A stretch of DNA of 64,000 nucleotides from Erodium maritimum (GCA_963921825.1 OY997589.1:52136546-52200545), one strand, 5' to 3'; counted from the stretch's first letter, positions 1 through 11,212 are shown. Made by a program: numbers and translations. Notes: generated by a model from the sequence alone, not told the origin.

Positions 1-50
1 GGAGTAACAAAATGTTCTTTTTGGTCCTCAAGGGACTCCTATGGGCCTCT
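1..50. repeat. Satellite, end of a C-type monomer
   Basis: The end of a C-type satellite monomer (GGAGTAACAAAATGTTC to GGGCCTCT), matching the C monomers of the larger arrays. It stops at the insertion point of gypsy element 1. Its last five bases, CCTCT, are repeated beyond the other end of that element. Confidence 0.9.
46..50. repeat. Target-site duplication of element 1 (left copy)
   Basis: CCTCT directly precedes the LTR terminus TGTCACG. The same five bases follow the other LTR at 20329-20333. A 5-bp duplication is normal for Ty3/gypsy integrases and shows that both ends of element 1 are original. Confidence 0.93.
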
Positions 51-325
51 TGTCACGCCCTAATTTCAGCGAACCGAACTCGGGACGCGAACATTTAAAA
101 CATGAACACTTAAAACCTGTTTTGAATAAAACTCTGATATTTCCATTTACTTACCAAAAATAATAATAGTATTTACAATACAAAAACGTCCCAACAAGTG
201 GACAAGGTACACATCCGTCACTAGACTCAACAAAAGTAAAGACCAGACTCCGCTCCAAGCTCCATGGACTTCAAGAGCTAACCTAGTCCGTCCGGTGATC
301 AGTACCTGTAGGAAAAGCAGCTAGG

Positions 326-343
326 GGTGAGCGTTCGCTCACC
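326..343 (-). promoter_or_regulatory. Invariant LTR hairpin, element 1 3' LTR
   Basis: In sense orientation GGTGAGCG-AA-CGCTCACC, two perfect 8-bp arms around two bases. Followed in sense by a pyrimidine tract and CAG/GTAC, and preceded by CTAATTATGCC. Function unknown; it could be an RNA hairpin near a 3' splice site. Confidence 0.75.
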
Positions 344-635
344 TCCACGGATAACAGACTGACTATGGCATAATTAGCAGAAAAAGCCAGTAACACTAAA
401 ACCAAACCCAACGCCGGGACTACAGTCCCCAACTCAAGTACTCAACTGACCCACAACCCGTCACCTTCCTCAACAGACTCGACACTCGATAAAAACAGTG
501 TAAACCCAATACAACTATCGACGACCTCCTCAAGGACTCGAACGAAACGACACAACACCAAACAAGATCACAAAGGATCGCACACCAGCTGCTCAGTAAC
601 CAATCTCAATCAGGTCAGGGTTCGACCTATCGCAA

Positions 636-1014
636 TTCCTCGACACGAAGTCGGATCAGGCTGTCGACCTTTCAAACTCGCAATTCCTCGACACTAAGTC
701 GGATCAGGCTGTCGACCTTTAAAACTCGCAATTCATCGACACTAAGTCGGATCAGGCTGTCGACCTTTAGAACTCGCAATTCATCGACACTAAGTCGGAT
801 CAGGCTGTCGACCTTTAAAACTCGCAATTCATCGACACTAAGTCGGATCAGGCTGTCGACCTTTAGAACTCGCAATTCATCGACACTAAGTCGGATCAGG
901 CTGTCGACCTTTAGAACTCGCAATTCATCGACACTAAGTCGGATCAGGCTGTCGACCTTTAGAACTCGCAATTCATCGACACTAAGTCGGATCAGGCTGT
1001 CGACCTTTAGAACT
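636..1014 (-). repeat. 48-bp minisatellite, 8 copies
   Basis: Eight tandem copies of a 48-bp unit with core GTCGGATCAGGCTGTCGAC (cores start at 650, 698 and so on to 986). The copies are nearly identical; the first is the most diverged. The unit is a multiple of three and lacks stop codons on the minus strand, so it gives an open frame of 16-residue repeats (VLKVDSLIRLSV...), probably a by-product. Each unit can fold through CGAC/GTCG around TTAGT. Present in elements 1, 4 (right half) and 5; absent from elements 2 and 3. Confidence 0.93.
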
Positions 1015-1160
1015 CACCACCCCAGGTAACCACAATCGCAATCACAGGCAAGTTCAATCACACAGGCACTCAAGGCCCCTCAAGACACCTCAACAGTCAA
1101 GACTCGGGTTCAACAACCCCACGGGCACTCACTGCCACTCAAGACACCAAATTAAATACA

Positions 1161-1417
1161 CGGCTCTCATGGCCACCCCGACTCAACAATTAAATACGGG
1201 CTCTCAAGGCCACCCAAACTCAACAATTAAATACGGGCTCTCAAGGCCACCCAAACTCAACAATTAAATACAGGCTCTCAAGGCCACCCAAACTCAACAA
1301 TTAAATACGGGCTCTCAAGGCCACCCAAACTCAACAATTAAATACGGGCTCTCAAGGCCACCCAAACTCAACAATTAAATACAGGCTCTCAAGGCCACCC
1401 AACTCAACAATTAAATA
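1161..1417 (-). repeat. 37-bp minisatellite, about 7 copies
   Basis: Tandem units of about 37 bp built on GGCTCTCAAGGCCACCC and ending AACAATTAAATAC. Related but differently spaced GGCTCTCA/GGCCACCC repeats occur at the same LTR position in elements 2, 3 and 4, so this repeat type is older than the split of the LTR families. Confidence 0.9.
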
Positions 1418-1435
1418 AAACGCACGACAACCTCC

Positions 1436-1507
1436 GGCATACTCGATGCCTCCAACGGTCCTAAAATCACTAGTTTCACAAACAACCTCCGGGCATGGTC
1501 ATATGCC
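1436..1507 (-). repeat. Pair of GGCAT/ATGCC hairpins
   Basis: Two inverted repeats, GGCAT-ACTCG-ATGCC (1436-1450) and GGCAT-GGTCAT-ATGCC (1492-1507), each flanked by CCTCC. The loops differ and the arms are kept. Counterparts in the element 3 LTR include a copy with GGCTT/AAGCC arms, a compensatory change. Confidence 0.7.
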
Positions 1508-3153
1508 TCCAGTAATTCAATTATCGCTAAGTTCTCTGTTCCTACGACACTACTAAGTGTCACATGCTTTTCTCTTGAACGCTACAATCCCGTATCATGC
1601 TTTTCTAATAATTAAATAAATCTACTCAACCCACGACACACCGGTGTCACATGCAATTCTACTATTAACTTTCCCTAATCAGGGCCGAGATCCGGCTACT
1701 TTTCCCTACCTCGTATATAGATCCAAAAGCGCTCCAACAAAACCCGAAGTGGACCTAGTCACTCGCCGAGCTTTCCCTTGCCTCGGCCCGTAGCACGATC
1801 TAAAAGAACATAAATTCAAAGTACTTTTAAACTAGTACGAATAAACCGAAAATTAATAAACTTAACGCCCAAACGTAACCCCGACAATGTCGGTCACTCC
1901 CAAACTTCCCAATTATTCGATAATGCCGATAAAGGACCCGTAAGGGCCAGATTCACCCGTCATGGCGAATCTGCCCGGTTTTGGTTAATTGCCTTCCGGG
2001 GCTCCAAAAGCCCCCGTTTTCGATTCTACGGTCTTAGAATAATTCAAGGAACCCAACGCACTTGACGGAATTGAATTCCGACTTCTAAGTCAATTAATTA
2101 ACGTTTAAAGTTTCCAAAACCCGTTAATTACAACTTCTCCAATTTAATTCCAAATTTCGATTCGATTAAGGATAAAGTGGTCCGGGGGACGTTTTAAACC
2201 ACCCGAACATTAAAACCCGAGCAACCGAGCACATGGGCCCCACCCAAGAGGCTTGGCCGTGCCCTAGGGTTTGAGGGAGGGGCTCGGCCACCAAGTGGTG
2301 GCTGCTGCCACCTCCGGCCAGCCACCACATGGCCGGCCGGCCACCACCCACGGTGGCCGGAGCTCCTCCCGAGCCTCCGGTCACCGGAAAACGTGAAATT
2401 AAACCCCCAACACCTCTAAAACGTCTCCAACACCTCCCCACACTCTACACAACCCTAAGCCTTAGTTTATAACCAAACCCTAGCTCTTGAAAATAATCAA
2501 AACGAGAATCGGTTCGGGTATTACCGTAGAGGAGAACGAGGGGAACGGGATTGCTCTTTGCTTTGACTCGATCCAAGGGCTCGATCACAAACCCTAGCTC
2601 AACCTCCCTTCTTCTCTCTTCTTCTCCTTCTCCTTCTCTCTCTAAAACCTCTCTTCTAATTTCTAATTTAATTAAAACTAACAACTAACTCCCAAAAACT
2701 CCCCCCTTTTACCCATGTTCGGCCAACACTTCCCAACCACACCTTTTCCCTCCAAAAATTACACCACCATATAATTGACAAGTGTCAAGGTGGGTCCCAA
2801 CCTTTTGGAAAATATCTAGTTGATATTTTCCAATCAGATTCGCGAAAAACGGATGTTTCGGGCCCCGAACGGGCACTTTTCCCAAAAAAAATTTAAACTG
2901 GACGGGCTTCAAGGAAACGGCCCAACTAAGACCGCTACGACGACGGCTAAGCTTTTCGGGTCCAAAACGGTCCTCGAATGGACCAAAACGTCGCTCGGGT
3001 GACTTTTCCAGCGAAAAATCAATCTTTCCCAAAATGACCAGGAAGTTGCCCTGAGTCCCCCGTAACTCATTTTAGTCGATAACGGGGTCAACTTAAGTCC
3101 GGCATGACCCTCGGGGTCAATTTAAGTTAAGTTAAGTGTCTGTCTTAAAATTT

Positions 3154-6100
3154 TTAAATTTTCCTGTTTTTCGCAGGTTTGACTGACGTTGACCAGAAGT
3201 GGTTATTACAGTCTACCCCCCTTAAAGGAATTTCGTCCGCGAAATTTAAAATAGACGTACCTCGGGAGTCGAACAGGCCGGGATACTTCGCGCGAACCTC
3301 GTCCTCGCGTTCCCACGTTGACTCAGCCCCGTGATGTTTCCACTGCACTCGGACCAAGCGGATAATCTTGCCTCCCCGCAGAATCTGCTGCCGTGTGTCC
3401 ATGATCCGAAACGGCTGCTCCTCATAGGAGACATCATCAGCCACCTCGATATCAGTCCACTCGATGACGTGGGATGGGTCTGCGTTGTACTGCCGCAACT
3501 GGGATACGTGGAAGACGTTATGTACTCTCCCAAGCTGCGGTGGCAACGCCAGACGATAAGACACGGCTCCCACTCTGTCTAAGATCTGGAACGGGCCTAT
3601 GTACCTCGGAGCCAACTTTCCCCCGCTGCGCCTGAACCGCACCAGCCCCTTCCTCGGGCTCACCTTCAGGAACACGTGATCCCCGAGTGCAAACTCAAGA
3701 GGTCGACGTCGCCTGTCTGCATAACTCTTCTGCCGGCTCTGCGCGGTCCTCAACCGATCGCGGATCAATGTGACCTTCTCCGTCGTCTCTCTGACAAGAT
3801 CTGGCCCCAGCAGACTCTTGTCCCCTACCTCTGCCCAGCATACTGGTGACCGACACGGCCTACCATACAACGCTTCGAACGGTGCCATCCCGATACTGGC
3901 CTGGAAGCTGTTGTTGTAGGCGAACTCGGCCAATGGCAGGTGGGTCTCCCAAGATCCCCTGAAATCCAGCACACATGCTCGCAGCATGTCCTCCAAGATC
4001 TGAATGGTACGCTCAGACTGACCGTCTGTCTGAGGATGATGTGTTGTGCTGAGTAGGATCTCTGTCCCCAGTGCCTTCTGCAGACTCGGCCAGAACATGG
4101 ACGTGAAGCGGGGATCCCTGTCAGACACTATCGACACCGGGACCCCGTGGAGGCGCACTATCTCCTGGATATACAGACTGCTCAACTTGTCGACCGGGTC
4201 TGTCATCCTCATAGCCAGAAAGTGGGCCGACTTGGTCAACCGGTCGACTACCACCCAAACGGCGTCGTTTCCCTTGGGCAATCTCGGTAGTCCACACACG
4301 AAATCCATCGTAATGTGCTCCCACTTCCACTGAGCAATCGGTAGTGGCTGTAACAATCCCGCGGGACGCTGATGCTCTGCCTTCACCTGCTGACAGACAA
4401 GGCATCTCGACACAAACTCTGCGACTGCTCTCCTCATGCCGCGCCACCAGTAGTGCCTCCTGAGGTCACGGTACATCTTGGTGCCCCCCGGATGCACTGC
4501 GAGACGCGAATGGTGTGCCTCTCGTAACACGGCATCTCTACAGTTAACTGGTACGAACAGCCCCCCGCGGTACCGTAGTCCCCAATCAGTACTGTCCTGC
4601 CAGCCCACCACCTCGTCACCCCTGACGACTCTCTCGCGGATCTCTGATGCTTCGACGTCCTCCCTCTGCGCCTCCAACACTTGGGCAAGCAGTGAGGGCT
4701 GAGCCACTAGGGAGCACATGGCAACACCGCCAGTAACCGCCTCTAGCTCAAGCCCGAATGTGCTCAGCTCCCCCATCATGTCCCACTCTCGGACAGATAT
4801 GCTGGCGAGGCTCGGAGCCGACTTCCTACTCAAGGCGTCGGCGACAACGTTCGCCTTGCCTGGGTGGTAGTGTAGCTCGAAGTCGTACTCCTCGAGTAGT
4901 TCCATCCACCGTCGCTGACGCATGTTCAGGTCTCGCTGGGAAAATATGTACTTGAGGCTCTTGTGATCCGAGAACACCTGAAACCCCTCGCCGTACAGAT
5001 AATATCGCCAGCTCTTTAGCGCAAACACGACTGCTGCTAGCTCCAAGTCGTGGGTAGGATAGTTGCGCTCGTGTATCTTCAACAGCCTGGAGCCATAAGC
5101 CACAACTCTGCCCGACTGCATCAGCACGCAACCCAGTCCCTCTCCGGATGCATCGCAGTAAACATCATAGCCAAACCCTCGTTCGGGCACCACTAACACT
5201 GGAGCTGTAGTCAGTCGAGTCTTCAACTCCGCGAACGCATGCTCACAGTCATCTGTCCACACGAACCCAACACCCTTGCGCGTTAACAGAGTCATCGGTG
5301 CGGCTAGTCGTGCAAAATCCTGGACAAATCGCCTATAGTAGCCTGCCAATCCCAGAAAGCTACGGATCTCGAAAACACTCGTGGGCCGTGCCCACTTCGA
5401 GACCGCGTCGATCTTCGACGGATCGACCAGGATACCGTCACGGGATACGATGTGGCCGAGGAATCTCACCTCAGAGAGCCAGAACTCGCACTTCTCCCGG
5501 TTGGCATATAGCTGGTGCTCGCGCAATAGGGTCAGAACAGCCCTCAGATGTGCCTCATGCGCCGCCTCGTTCTGCGAATATATTAGGATGTCGTCCACGA
5601 ACACCACCACAAACTGATCCAGGTACGGCCGGAAGATGCTGTTCATCAGGTCCATGAACGCTGCTGGCGCGTTCGTCAGTCCGAATGGCATCACCAGGAA
5701 CTCGTAATGCCCATAGCGTGTCCGGAATGCAGTCTTTGCGACGTCCCCCTCACGGACTCGCAACTGATAATAACCGGATCGTAGATCGATCTTCGAGAAG
5801 TGAGTAGCCCCTCTCAACTGGTCAAACAAGTCATCGATCCTCGACATCGGGTACCGGTTCTTCACCGTAACCCGGTTCAGCTTCCGGTAATCTATACACA
5901 TCCGTAGCTCTCCGCTCTTCTTCTTCACGAAGAGTGCTGGTGCTCCCCACGGCGATGCACTCGGACGGATAAACCCCTTCTGCTGAAGCTCCTCCAGTTG
6001 ACGCTTCAGCTCAGTCAACTCTGCCGGCGCAAACCTGTAAGGCGCCATCGATATCGCCGCCGTTCCCGGCACTAGGTCAATCCCGAACTCCACCTCACGA

Positions 6101-6279
6101 ATCGGTGGCAGCCCGCTCAACTCCTCAGGAAAGACCTCGGGGAACTCGCATACCACTCTCGGTAACTCTCGGCTCTGCACAGCCGGTACTTCCTCCTCTG
6201 CGGACAACGCTGACAGGAGGACCCCACTCTTACTCCCCAGCACGCACGTCACCTTCGTACCGCCCACTGTCACTGTCAC
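3154..6279 (-). pseudogene. pol: Element 1 pol: RT, RNase H, integrase and chromodomain
   Basis: About 1040 codons open after the TGA at 6280-6282. The frame shows reverse transcriptase with FVDDILIYS (catalytic aspartates near residues 229-230 of this segment), RNase H with D376, E413, D438 and D481 of the YCDASG, LELAAV, FSDHKS and VADALS motifs, then an integrase with an HHCC zinc site (H590, H596, C626, C629) and a D659-D720-E756 triad with the usual 35-residue spacing. A GPF module (about 895) and a chromodomain-like segment (about 956-1004, [10 protein letters not shown] to KYPGLF) follow. The catalytic residues look intact. It is called a pseudogene because upstream nonsense codons separate it from gag. 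Unlike element 2, the frame has no stop after the chromodomain and runs across the polypurine tract into the LTR. Confidence 0.9.
3211..3246 (-). promoter_or_regulatory. Polypurine tract and adjacent hairpin, element 1
   Basis: In sense orientation AATTTCG-CGGA-CGAAATT (3246-3229) is followed by TTTAAGGGGGGTAGAC, which abuts the 3' LTR. The G-rich run is the plus-strand primer for reverse transcription. The hairpin stem is identical in all four gypsy copies that keep this region, while its four-base loop varies. Confidence 0.88.
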
Positions 6280-6282
6280 TCA

Positions 6283-6888
6283 TCGTCTGTAGCAATCGAT
6301 GTTGGCTCGGTACCTCGACAGCCAATCCATACCCAAAATCACATCAAAGTTAGTCATCCCCAACACGAGAAGATCACTAGGGCAAGGACAGTCTGCGACT
6401 CTAATCTCGCACGCACGACATACTCTAGTCAACGATGCACCACCCCCAACTGGGGTGTCCAGGCATAGGGGTGGACTCAACGGCTCTAAGCTCAACCCCA
6501 ACCTCTCAGCACAACCCGACGAAATAAAAGAGTGCGATGCCCCGGTATCAAACAAGAACAAAGCCCATAAATGATACAACAAACACGTACCCTGGATGGT
6601 CTCACGGTACGTGCTAGGTCCTGGGGCTCTGGAGTCGGTGACTGCATATACTCTCCCTTGCGAGGCCTGCTGCCTCTGACCCTGCGCACTGGCTGCTGGA
6701 TACCCGTGACTCTGCTGTTGTCTCGGAATTGGTGCGCTCGTAGACGGCCGTGATGATCTCGGCTGCTGACCCTGTCGAGGGCGACCTCTGGGCGACTGTA
6801 CTGTCCGCGACTGCTGCGGTCGCTGCACTGATGTCTCCCCTAACTGCTCTCGGCACCATGCCATAGTGTGACCGGCCCGGCCGCATCG
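6283..6888 (-). pseudogene. Element 1 second zinc knuckle and aspartic protease
   Basis: This segment lies in frame between two nonsense codons. It begins with the rest of the second zinc knuckle (RCGRAGHTMAWC), continues with a Gln/Ser/Arg-rich linker, and contains a retroviral-type aspartic protease with [10 protein letters not shown] and later [14 protein letters not shown]. The ending TGA (6280-6282) replaces an Arg codon CGA found in element 2, a C-to-T change at CpG. Read-through would be needed to make protease together with gag or pol. Confidence 0.88.
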
Positions 6889-7723
6889 CTAACAGCTGAT
6901 CTCGTCAGCCCTTGACCCCGAGCCCTGACCTGTCCGGCTAGTAGCTGGTACTGCCGCGGTTCCTCCCCTCGTCGGACAGTCTCGCTGTAAGTGGTCTGGC
7001 TGCCCGCAGTGATAGCATGACGGCCTCCTCTCTGAGGCGACTGGCCCCACTGATGCCACTGACCCCTGCTGTCGCGATCCACTCTGATGAGGCGGTGGTC
7101 GGAAGGATCCCGCGGTCCTCTGCCTCCGCGAGTCTCGTGAGTCTGACGGCCCTACCCAACTGATCGGCCGAGGTCGGACCTCACGGCTCCTGACTGCATC
7201 CCTGGCGCCCTGCTCTACTGTAGCTGCGGTGTCCACGAGGTCGGTATACTTCCGTATCCTCAAGGCGAGAACCTGGTTCCGGATGCCCAGCCTCAGTCCG
7301 TCCTGGAACCGCAGGCAACGGTTCGTCTCGCTTGTCACCATCTCAGGCGCGAATCTGGCCAAGGCTGTGAACCTGGCCTCGTACTCTCCTACCGTCATCC
7401 CCCCTTGCTCCAGGTCTAAGAACTGCCGATGTCGCTCCAGCCGAGCCGACTCGGGGAAGTACTGTGCCATGAATACCTCCTGGAATACGCTGTAGTCGTA
7501 TCCGACCGTGTCCTTCACCCGCCCCCACCAGTGGTAGGCGCTGTCTCTCAGCTGATGGGCCGCGAAGGACACTCTCCGACGGCCATCCTCGACACCCGAT
7601 GTGTCCAAGTCTCGTGTGACCTGCTCTATCCATCGCTCGGCCAGGTCGGGATTCGGCTCCCCGACAAAAACAGGTATCCCGAGCTTCAGGAAATCTAGTA
7701 GCGCTCGGGAGGTAAGATCCTCT
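6889..7723 (-). pseudogene. gag: Element 1 gag, C-terminal part
   Basis: The main part of Gag, continuing from the N-terminal exon-like piece at 16192-16534 once the copia insertion is ignored. It contains the Ty3/gypsy capsid region ([52 protein letters not shown]) and a first zinc knuckle CYHCGQPDHLQRDC. The frame ends at TAG 6889-6891, where element 2 has a Phe codon, so translation would stop inside the second knuckle. The last five bases at the copia side (CCTCT) are the duplicated target. Confidence 0.9.
7719..7723. repeat. Target-site duplication of the copia element (left copy)
   Basis: CCTCT precedes the copia LTR, and the same five bases follow it at 16192-16196. Element 2 holds one uninterrupted CCTCT at the matching gag position, which confirms the pre-insertion sequence. 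Confidence 0.94.
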
Positions 7724-9411
7724 TGTTAGTCTTAGTGCCCGTAGTTCAATCCTAAATGTCCAAATGTATATATCATCGTTAGCAATAAAATTAAAGCGGC
7801 TTTATATTACTTATGTGTTGGAGTAATATATCGATGTGTGCTCTGATCTATGCCCACCATGCGAATAGAACCATAGATCGAGATAGATCACACTCGATGG
7901 GTCCCTAGTCAACAAAGCTTCACTAGAAGCGACTAGTATGAAAGATGGCTCTTTATGGCTTACGTTCTGTTAGTCATTAGAATGGGATTTCGGAGTCTGA
8001 TCATAGATATCATGTGGGACATGATATTGGACGACCCGCCCTGAATATGTGCCATAGATTAAGTCATGAACATATTCAGTGTCGTAGCTTGTCATGTATC
8101 CTTAGACCAAGGAGTCTTTGTGATCGCTATGTAGTCAACAACTGAGTTTGACCTGAGCCTAACGTTGTCCGTAACAGGGCTTCCATAACGGCCAGGATTG
8201 GCTTGGGGACGGGCTACATGAGTGACACGAAAGGCGGCTAAGGGATTTATCCCTCATACTGAGGTATGGGAAAGATATCGGTTCTCGGCCGCTTGATCGA
8301 GAGTGACTGGAAGAATAGCATGGCCATGCACATGATACTGGGTATCATATCTTCAGTCATCTCACATATCAAGGAACGGTGATTGAGAATAATAAGGATG
8401 ACGGCTCTATGCCTTATCTCAATCAGGATATCGGAGATAAAAGGATAATGACAGGGACGACGGAAAGGTTAGAATCGACAGGGTCGATTCGTTATGTAGT
8501 GTCAGGCAATACTAAAGTCTCGTTAGTTGCCACTTAAATAGGATCAAGTAAAATGGGATTTTACGTTGATCTATTGACATGCATAAACCTAAGGGTCACA
8601 CCGGAGGATGAAACTCATTGACACATTTATGGAGAATGGCCAAAAGGGAGTTGTCTCGGGACATGACCAAAACTGGGTTTTGGGTCATGTGCCCGTAAGT
8701 GAATAGGACTTTACGGATCGAGATAAGGCTTGGAGTCTTGGGATTGATCGCGTCGGATAATGTTGGACATTTCCGGTATGGAAGGCATGGAGGCGATGAG
8801 CGAATCACGGGACCTCGTTGGAAATGACCACGGGCCATGTTCCAAGAGGCCCATGAAAGGCCCATGCAACCAAGGCCCATGGAACTAATTAATCAAGTCT
8901 TGATTAATTAGTACTAAGTAAGCAAGACAAGGATTAAGGTGTTGGTGATTCACCACCTAACCCAATCTTGTCTTGCCATACTTTGTCCTATTTACACCTT
9001 ACTTGACACCATACTTGTCCCATGCCTTTAGTTGGACAAGTATGGGTTTTGTTATGTTTAAGTCATCTTTTTTCAACATAACAAACACAAGACAAGAATA
9101 GGAAACACATTTTCTCTCCCTCTTCCATGGCCATTTCGGGTTTGGCTAGTTTCCTCCTCCATTTTTGTGTTCTTGAGTCCTCAAAGAGAAGAACTACGTG
9201 GCTTTGATTCCCATGTGGATACGTAGGCGTCTTGGAGACTCAAGCCAATCATTCGTTAACCGGTGTTCTTGTTTTGGTAAGAACTAGTGCTGAATTTTTC
9301 TCTTGTTAATCCATTCTTTGTTAGTTGTTTCATGGTTCTAATTGTCTCTTGGTTTTCATTGATTTTCCGCTGCGAGTTGGTTCATCTCCAACCTTACCTC
9401 GAGACCCAACA
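7724..9411 (+). repeat. Copia 5' LTR
   Basis: 1688 bp from TGTTAGTC to CCCAACA, repeated at 14504-16191 with one visible difference. It contains a perfect 29-bp inverted repeat at 8884-8912 and no supported coding sequence. Confidence 0.95.
8884..8912. repeat. Perfect palindrome in the copia LTR
   Basis: ACTAATTAATCAAG and its exact reverse complement separated by one T. It can form a 14-bp stem in DNA or RNA. The partner LTR has the same palindrome at 15664-15692. Role unknown. Confidence 0.85.
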
Positions 9412-9412
9412 G

Positions 9413-9424
9413 TGGTATCAGAGC
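9413..9424 (+). promoter_or_regulatory. Copia primer binding site (tRNA-iMet type)
   Basis: TGGTATCAGAGC begins two bases after the 5' LTR. This is the usual plant site, complementary to the 3' end of initiator methionine tRNA, where minus-strand synthesis starts. Confidence 0.92.
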
Positions 9425-10974
9425 CGTGCTACCTTCGGGATTCACAAGACGGTGTTCAAAGTTTCGGTTTTGCTTGAAAGTTTCGTTTTTGGCATGTTGT
9501 TTTGCTAAATTGTTTGATAACATGTTTTAAATTATTGTTTATGGATTTAATGCATGTAAAATGAATTTTTCAAAAATTATTTCAAATCTGGAAATTTTGA
9601 AAAAAAAAAAAGTTTGATTTTTCGGGTCTCGGGAGCGGGACTCTCGGGGAGCCGAAACCGGGACCGAACGGGGCTCCGTTGGACGGAGCTAGGCCAAGCA
9701 TGACCATTGGATGGTTGATATGCCATGGCTAAACCGTTTTGTTAGTTATGACGAGTTTGGAACCGTCATGACGAACTCGAAGATCAAATGTTCAAAAGTT
9801 TCATTTTTGAAAGGTTTCGATAAACCGAGCATCAAAAATTTTCGAAACTTGGCTATTAATTAAAACCGGAAAATCACATGATGTTTGATAACATTCTTGT
9901 TTGATAACACGATGTGTGATGTGATGTTGGCATGGTGCACATAATAGCCCCGAGCTCAATTTAATTATTTATCGCTTTTCACGGCCTGCGAGCCGTTAGA
10001 GGTAACGTGTAATTATTCTTTCAATGTGTGGTCGTCGAACCACTTGTTTGTAATATTTATTTATTCCCGACCTGTGAGTCGTGTATTAAATTGTAATATT
10101 TTACTCAAGATGAAGAAAGGGCGAAAAGGTCATTTGGTGGCTTTTCGGGTGTTGGCATCGGCTTGGAGTCGATGGAGCTCAAGAAGCTAGTGGGAGTTAG
10201 TTTAGGGGGCTATTATGTGCATATTTATCGCTTTATGCTTGGTTTAGTTTATGCATGATTAATTCTATGTGCTTTAGAATTGCATGCCTAACTTTATTTA
10301 CCGAGCATATCACCTCACATGCAAAGATAAAATTGGAATTTTAATCCTTGTGTGTGAACCCTTAGAACCGTCATTGCATTGGATGTAGTTGACGGGTTCA
10401 AAGGAAGAATTACATTGGATGTAATTTGAGGCATCATTGCATTTGGAATGTAGTTGATGTGCTCATCGCATCTAGGATGTGCCAAAGTTTTGAACACAAC
10501 TGGACAAGTAAAAGCGGGTCATGTCCGATACCTCCCAATCATCAACACCTTACTACCTCCCCGTCCTATGGGTGTCGTGCGCATTAGCGGAGCATCCATG
10601 GGAAAGCGGGGTAGTAGGTTTGGACGACATATGTGGGTGTCGTGCGCATTAGCGGAGCACCTACATAGTGACGAGCCATAGTTGAAAATTGGTGGACCCG
10701 ACTACGATTCTTAGCCTGAGGTTGAGCTAGGGTAACAGATAGGGTAAGTCGTGTACATAAGTACATACCCTAGCCAGGAGTCACATTGGATGTGATTGGA
10801 TGGATTCCTACCTACATAGCTCGATTAAGTGGTGAGCATTAGTTCAGCTTAATCGAGTGAATCAAGGATCTTGGTTTCAGATTCTAAAGGTTTAGAATTG
10901 ATTGTTGGTGTTTAAGCTTGATCTTCATAAAATTTATTCAGTTTACTGATTGAATTTTATCTGTTGTAGATCAA
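9425..10974 (+). other. Copia untranslated leader with small hairpins
   Basis: About 1.55 kb without supported coding sequence between primer site and gag. It holds short inverted repeats with a shared TGG loop: ATTACAT-TGG-ATGTAAT (10409-10425) and TCACAT-TGG-ATGTGA (10781-10795), plus imperfect relatives around 10376-10480. A direct repeat containing GGTGTCGTGCGCATTAGCGG occurs twice near 10571 and 10630. The stems differ by paired changes. It may carry packaging or translation signals, which cannot be shown here. Confidence 0.6.
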
Positions 10975-11208
10975 ATGGCAAATTCAGCGAACATTAATAG
11001 TTTGTCATTAAAAACCATTCTTGACAGGGTCAAGCTAAATGGGACAAACTATTTGGACTGGTACAGAATTTTGAGGATAGTCCTCAAGTCTGAACGCAAA
11101 GAATATGTCCTTGACAAGGCTGTCTCTAAGACCACATCAGAGTTACATGAAGTGTCATTAACTGCTGAGAAGAATATCTCAGGGATCTGGGATCCAAGGA
11201 TATTCTGA
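10975..11208 (+). pseudogene. gag: Copia gag N-terminal fragment
   Basis: The ATG at 10975 opens a 77-codon frame with the typical copia Gag start (KLNGTNYLDWYRILRIVL, then EYVLDK). It stops after GIWDPRIF. The middle of Gag is missing: the zinc knuckle, usually about 200 residues away, lies only about 80 bases downstream in another frame. This is a truncated Gag from a deleted copy. Confidence 0.85.
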
Positions 11209-11212
11209 TGGT

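Larger units (their letters stand above)
306..2524 (-). other. Putative leader intron inside the element 1 LTR
   Basis: In sense orientation a donor-like CTCTACG/GTAATA (GT at 2524-2523) is followed about 2.2 kb later by CTAAT, the invariant hairpin, a T/C tract and TTTTCCTACAG/GTAC (AG ends at 306). The same arrangement occurs in the other gypsy LTR families here. The interval holds the minisatellites and hairpins. This is inference from signals only; competing AG dinucleotides lie between the CTAAT and the proposed acceptor. Confidence 0.35.
51..3210 (-). repeat. Element 1, 3' LTR
   Basis: The left LTR in window order is the 3' LTR because the element reads on the minus strand. In sense orientation it starts TGTAATAACC and ends GGGCGTGACA. 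Near its promoter end it has a GA-rich/CT-rich stretch (about 2600-2650 in window order), then GC-rich and AT-rich sequence, two minisatellites, several hairpins and a conserved block at about 301-375. It is the same length as the partner LTR. The conserved block is shared with every other gypsy LTR in the window, while the central repeats differ between families. Confidence 0.95.

Noticed and set aside
672-971. Open frame of 99 codons with 16-residue repeats in the LTR, also at 17790, 52680 and 63635
   Set aside because: It arises from the 48-bp minisatellite having no stop in one frame. No promoter context or similarity to a known protein; reported as a repeat.
3154-6279. An envelope-like gene after pol in the gypsy elements
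   Set aside because: Pol ends in a chromodomain-like segment next to the polypurine tract; there is no room for another gene.
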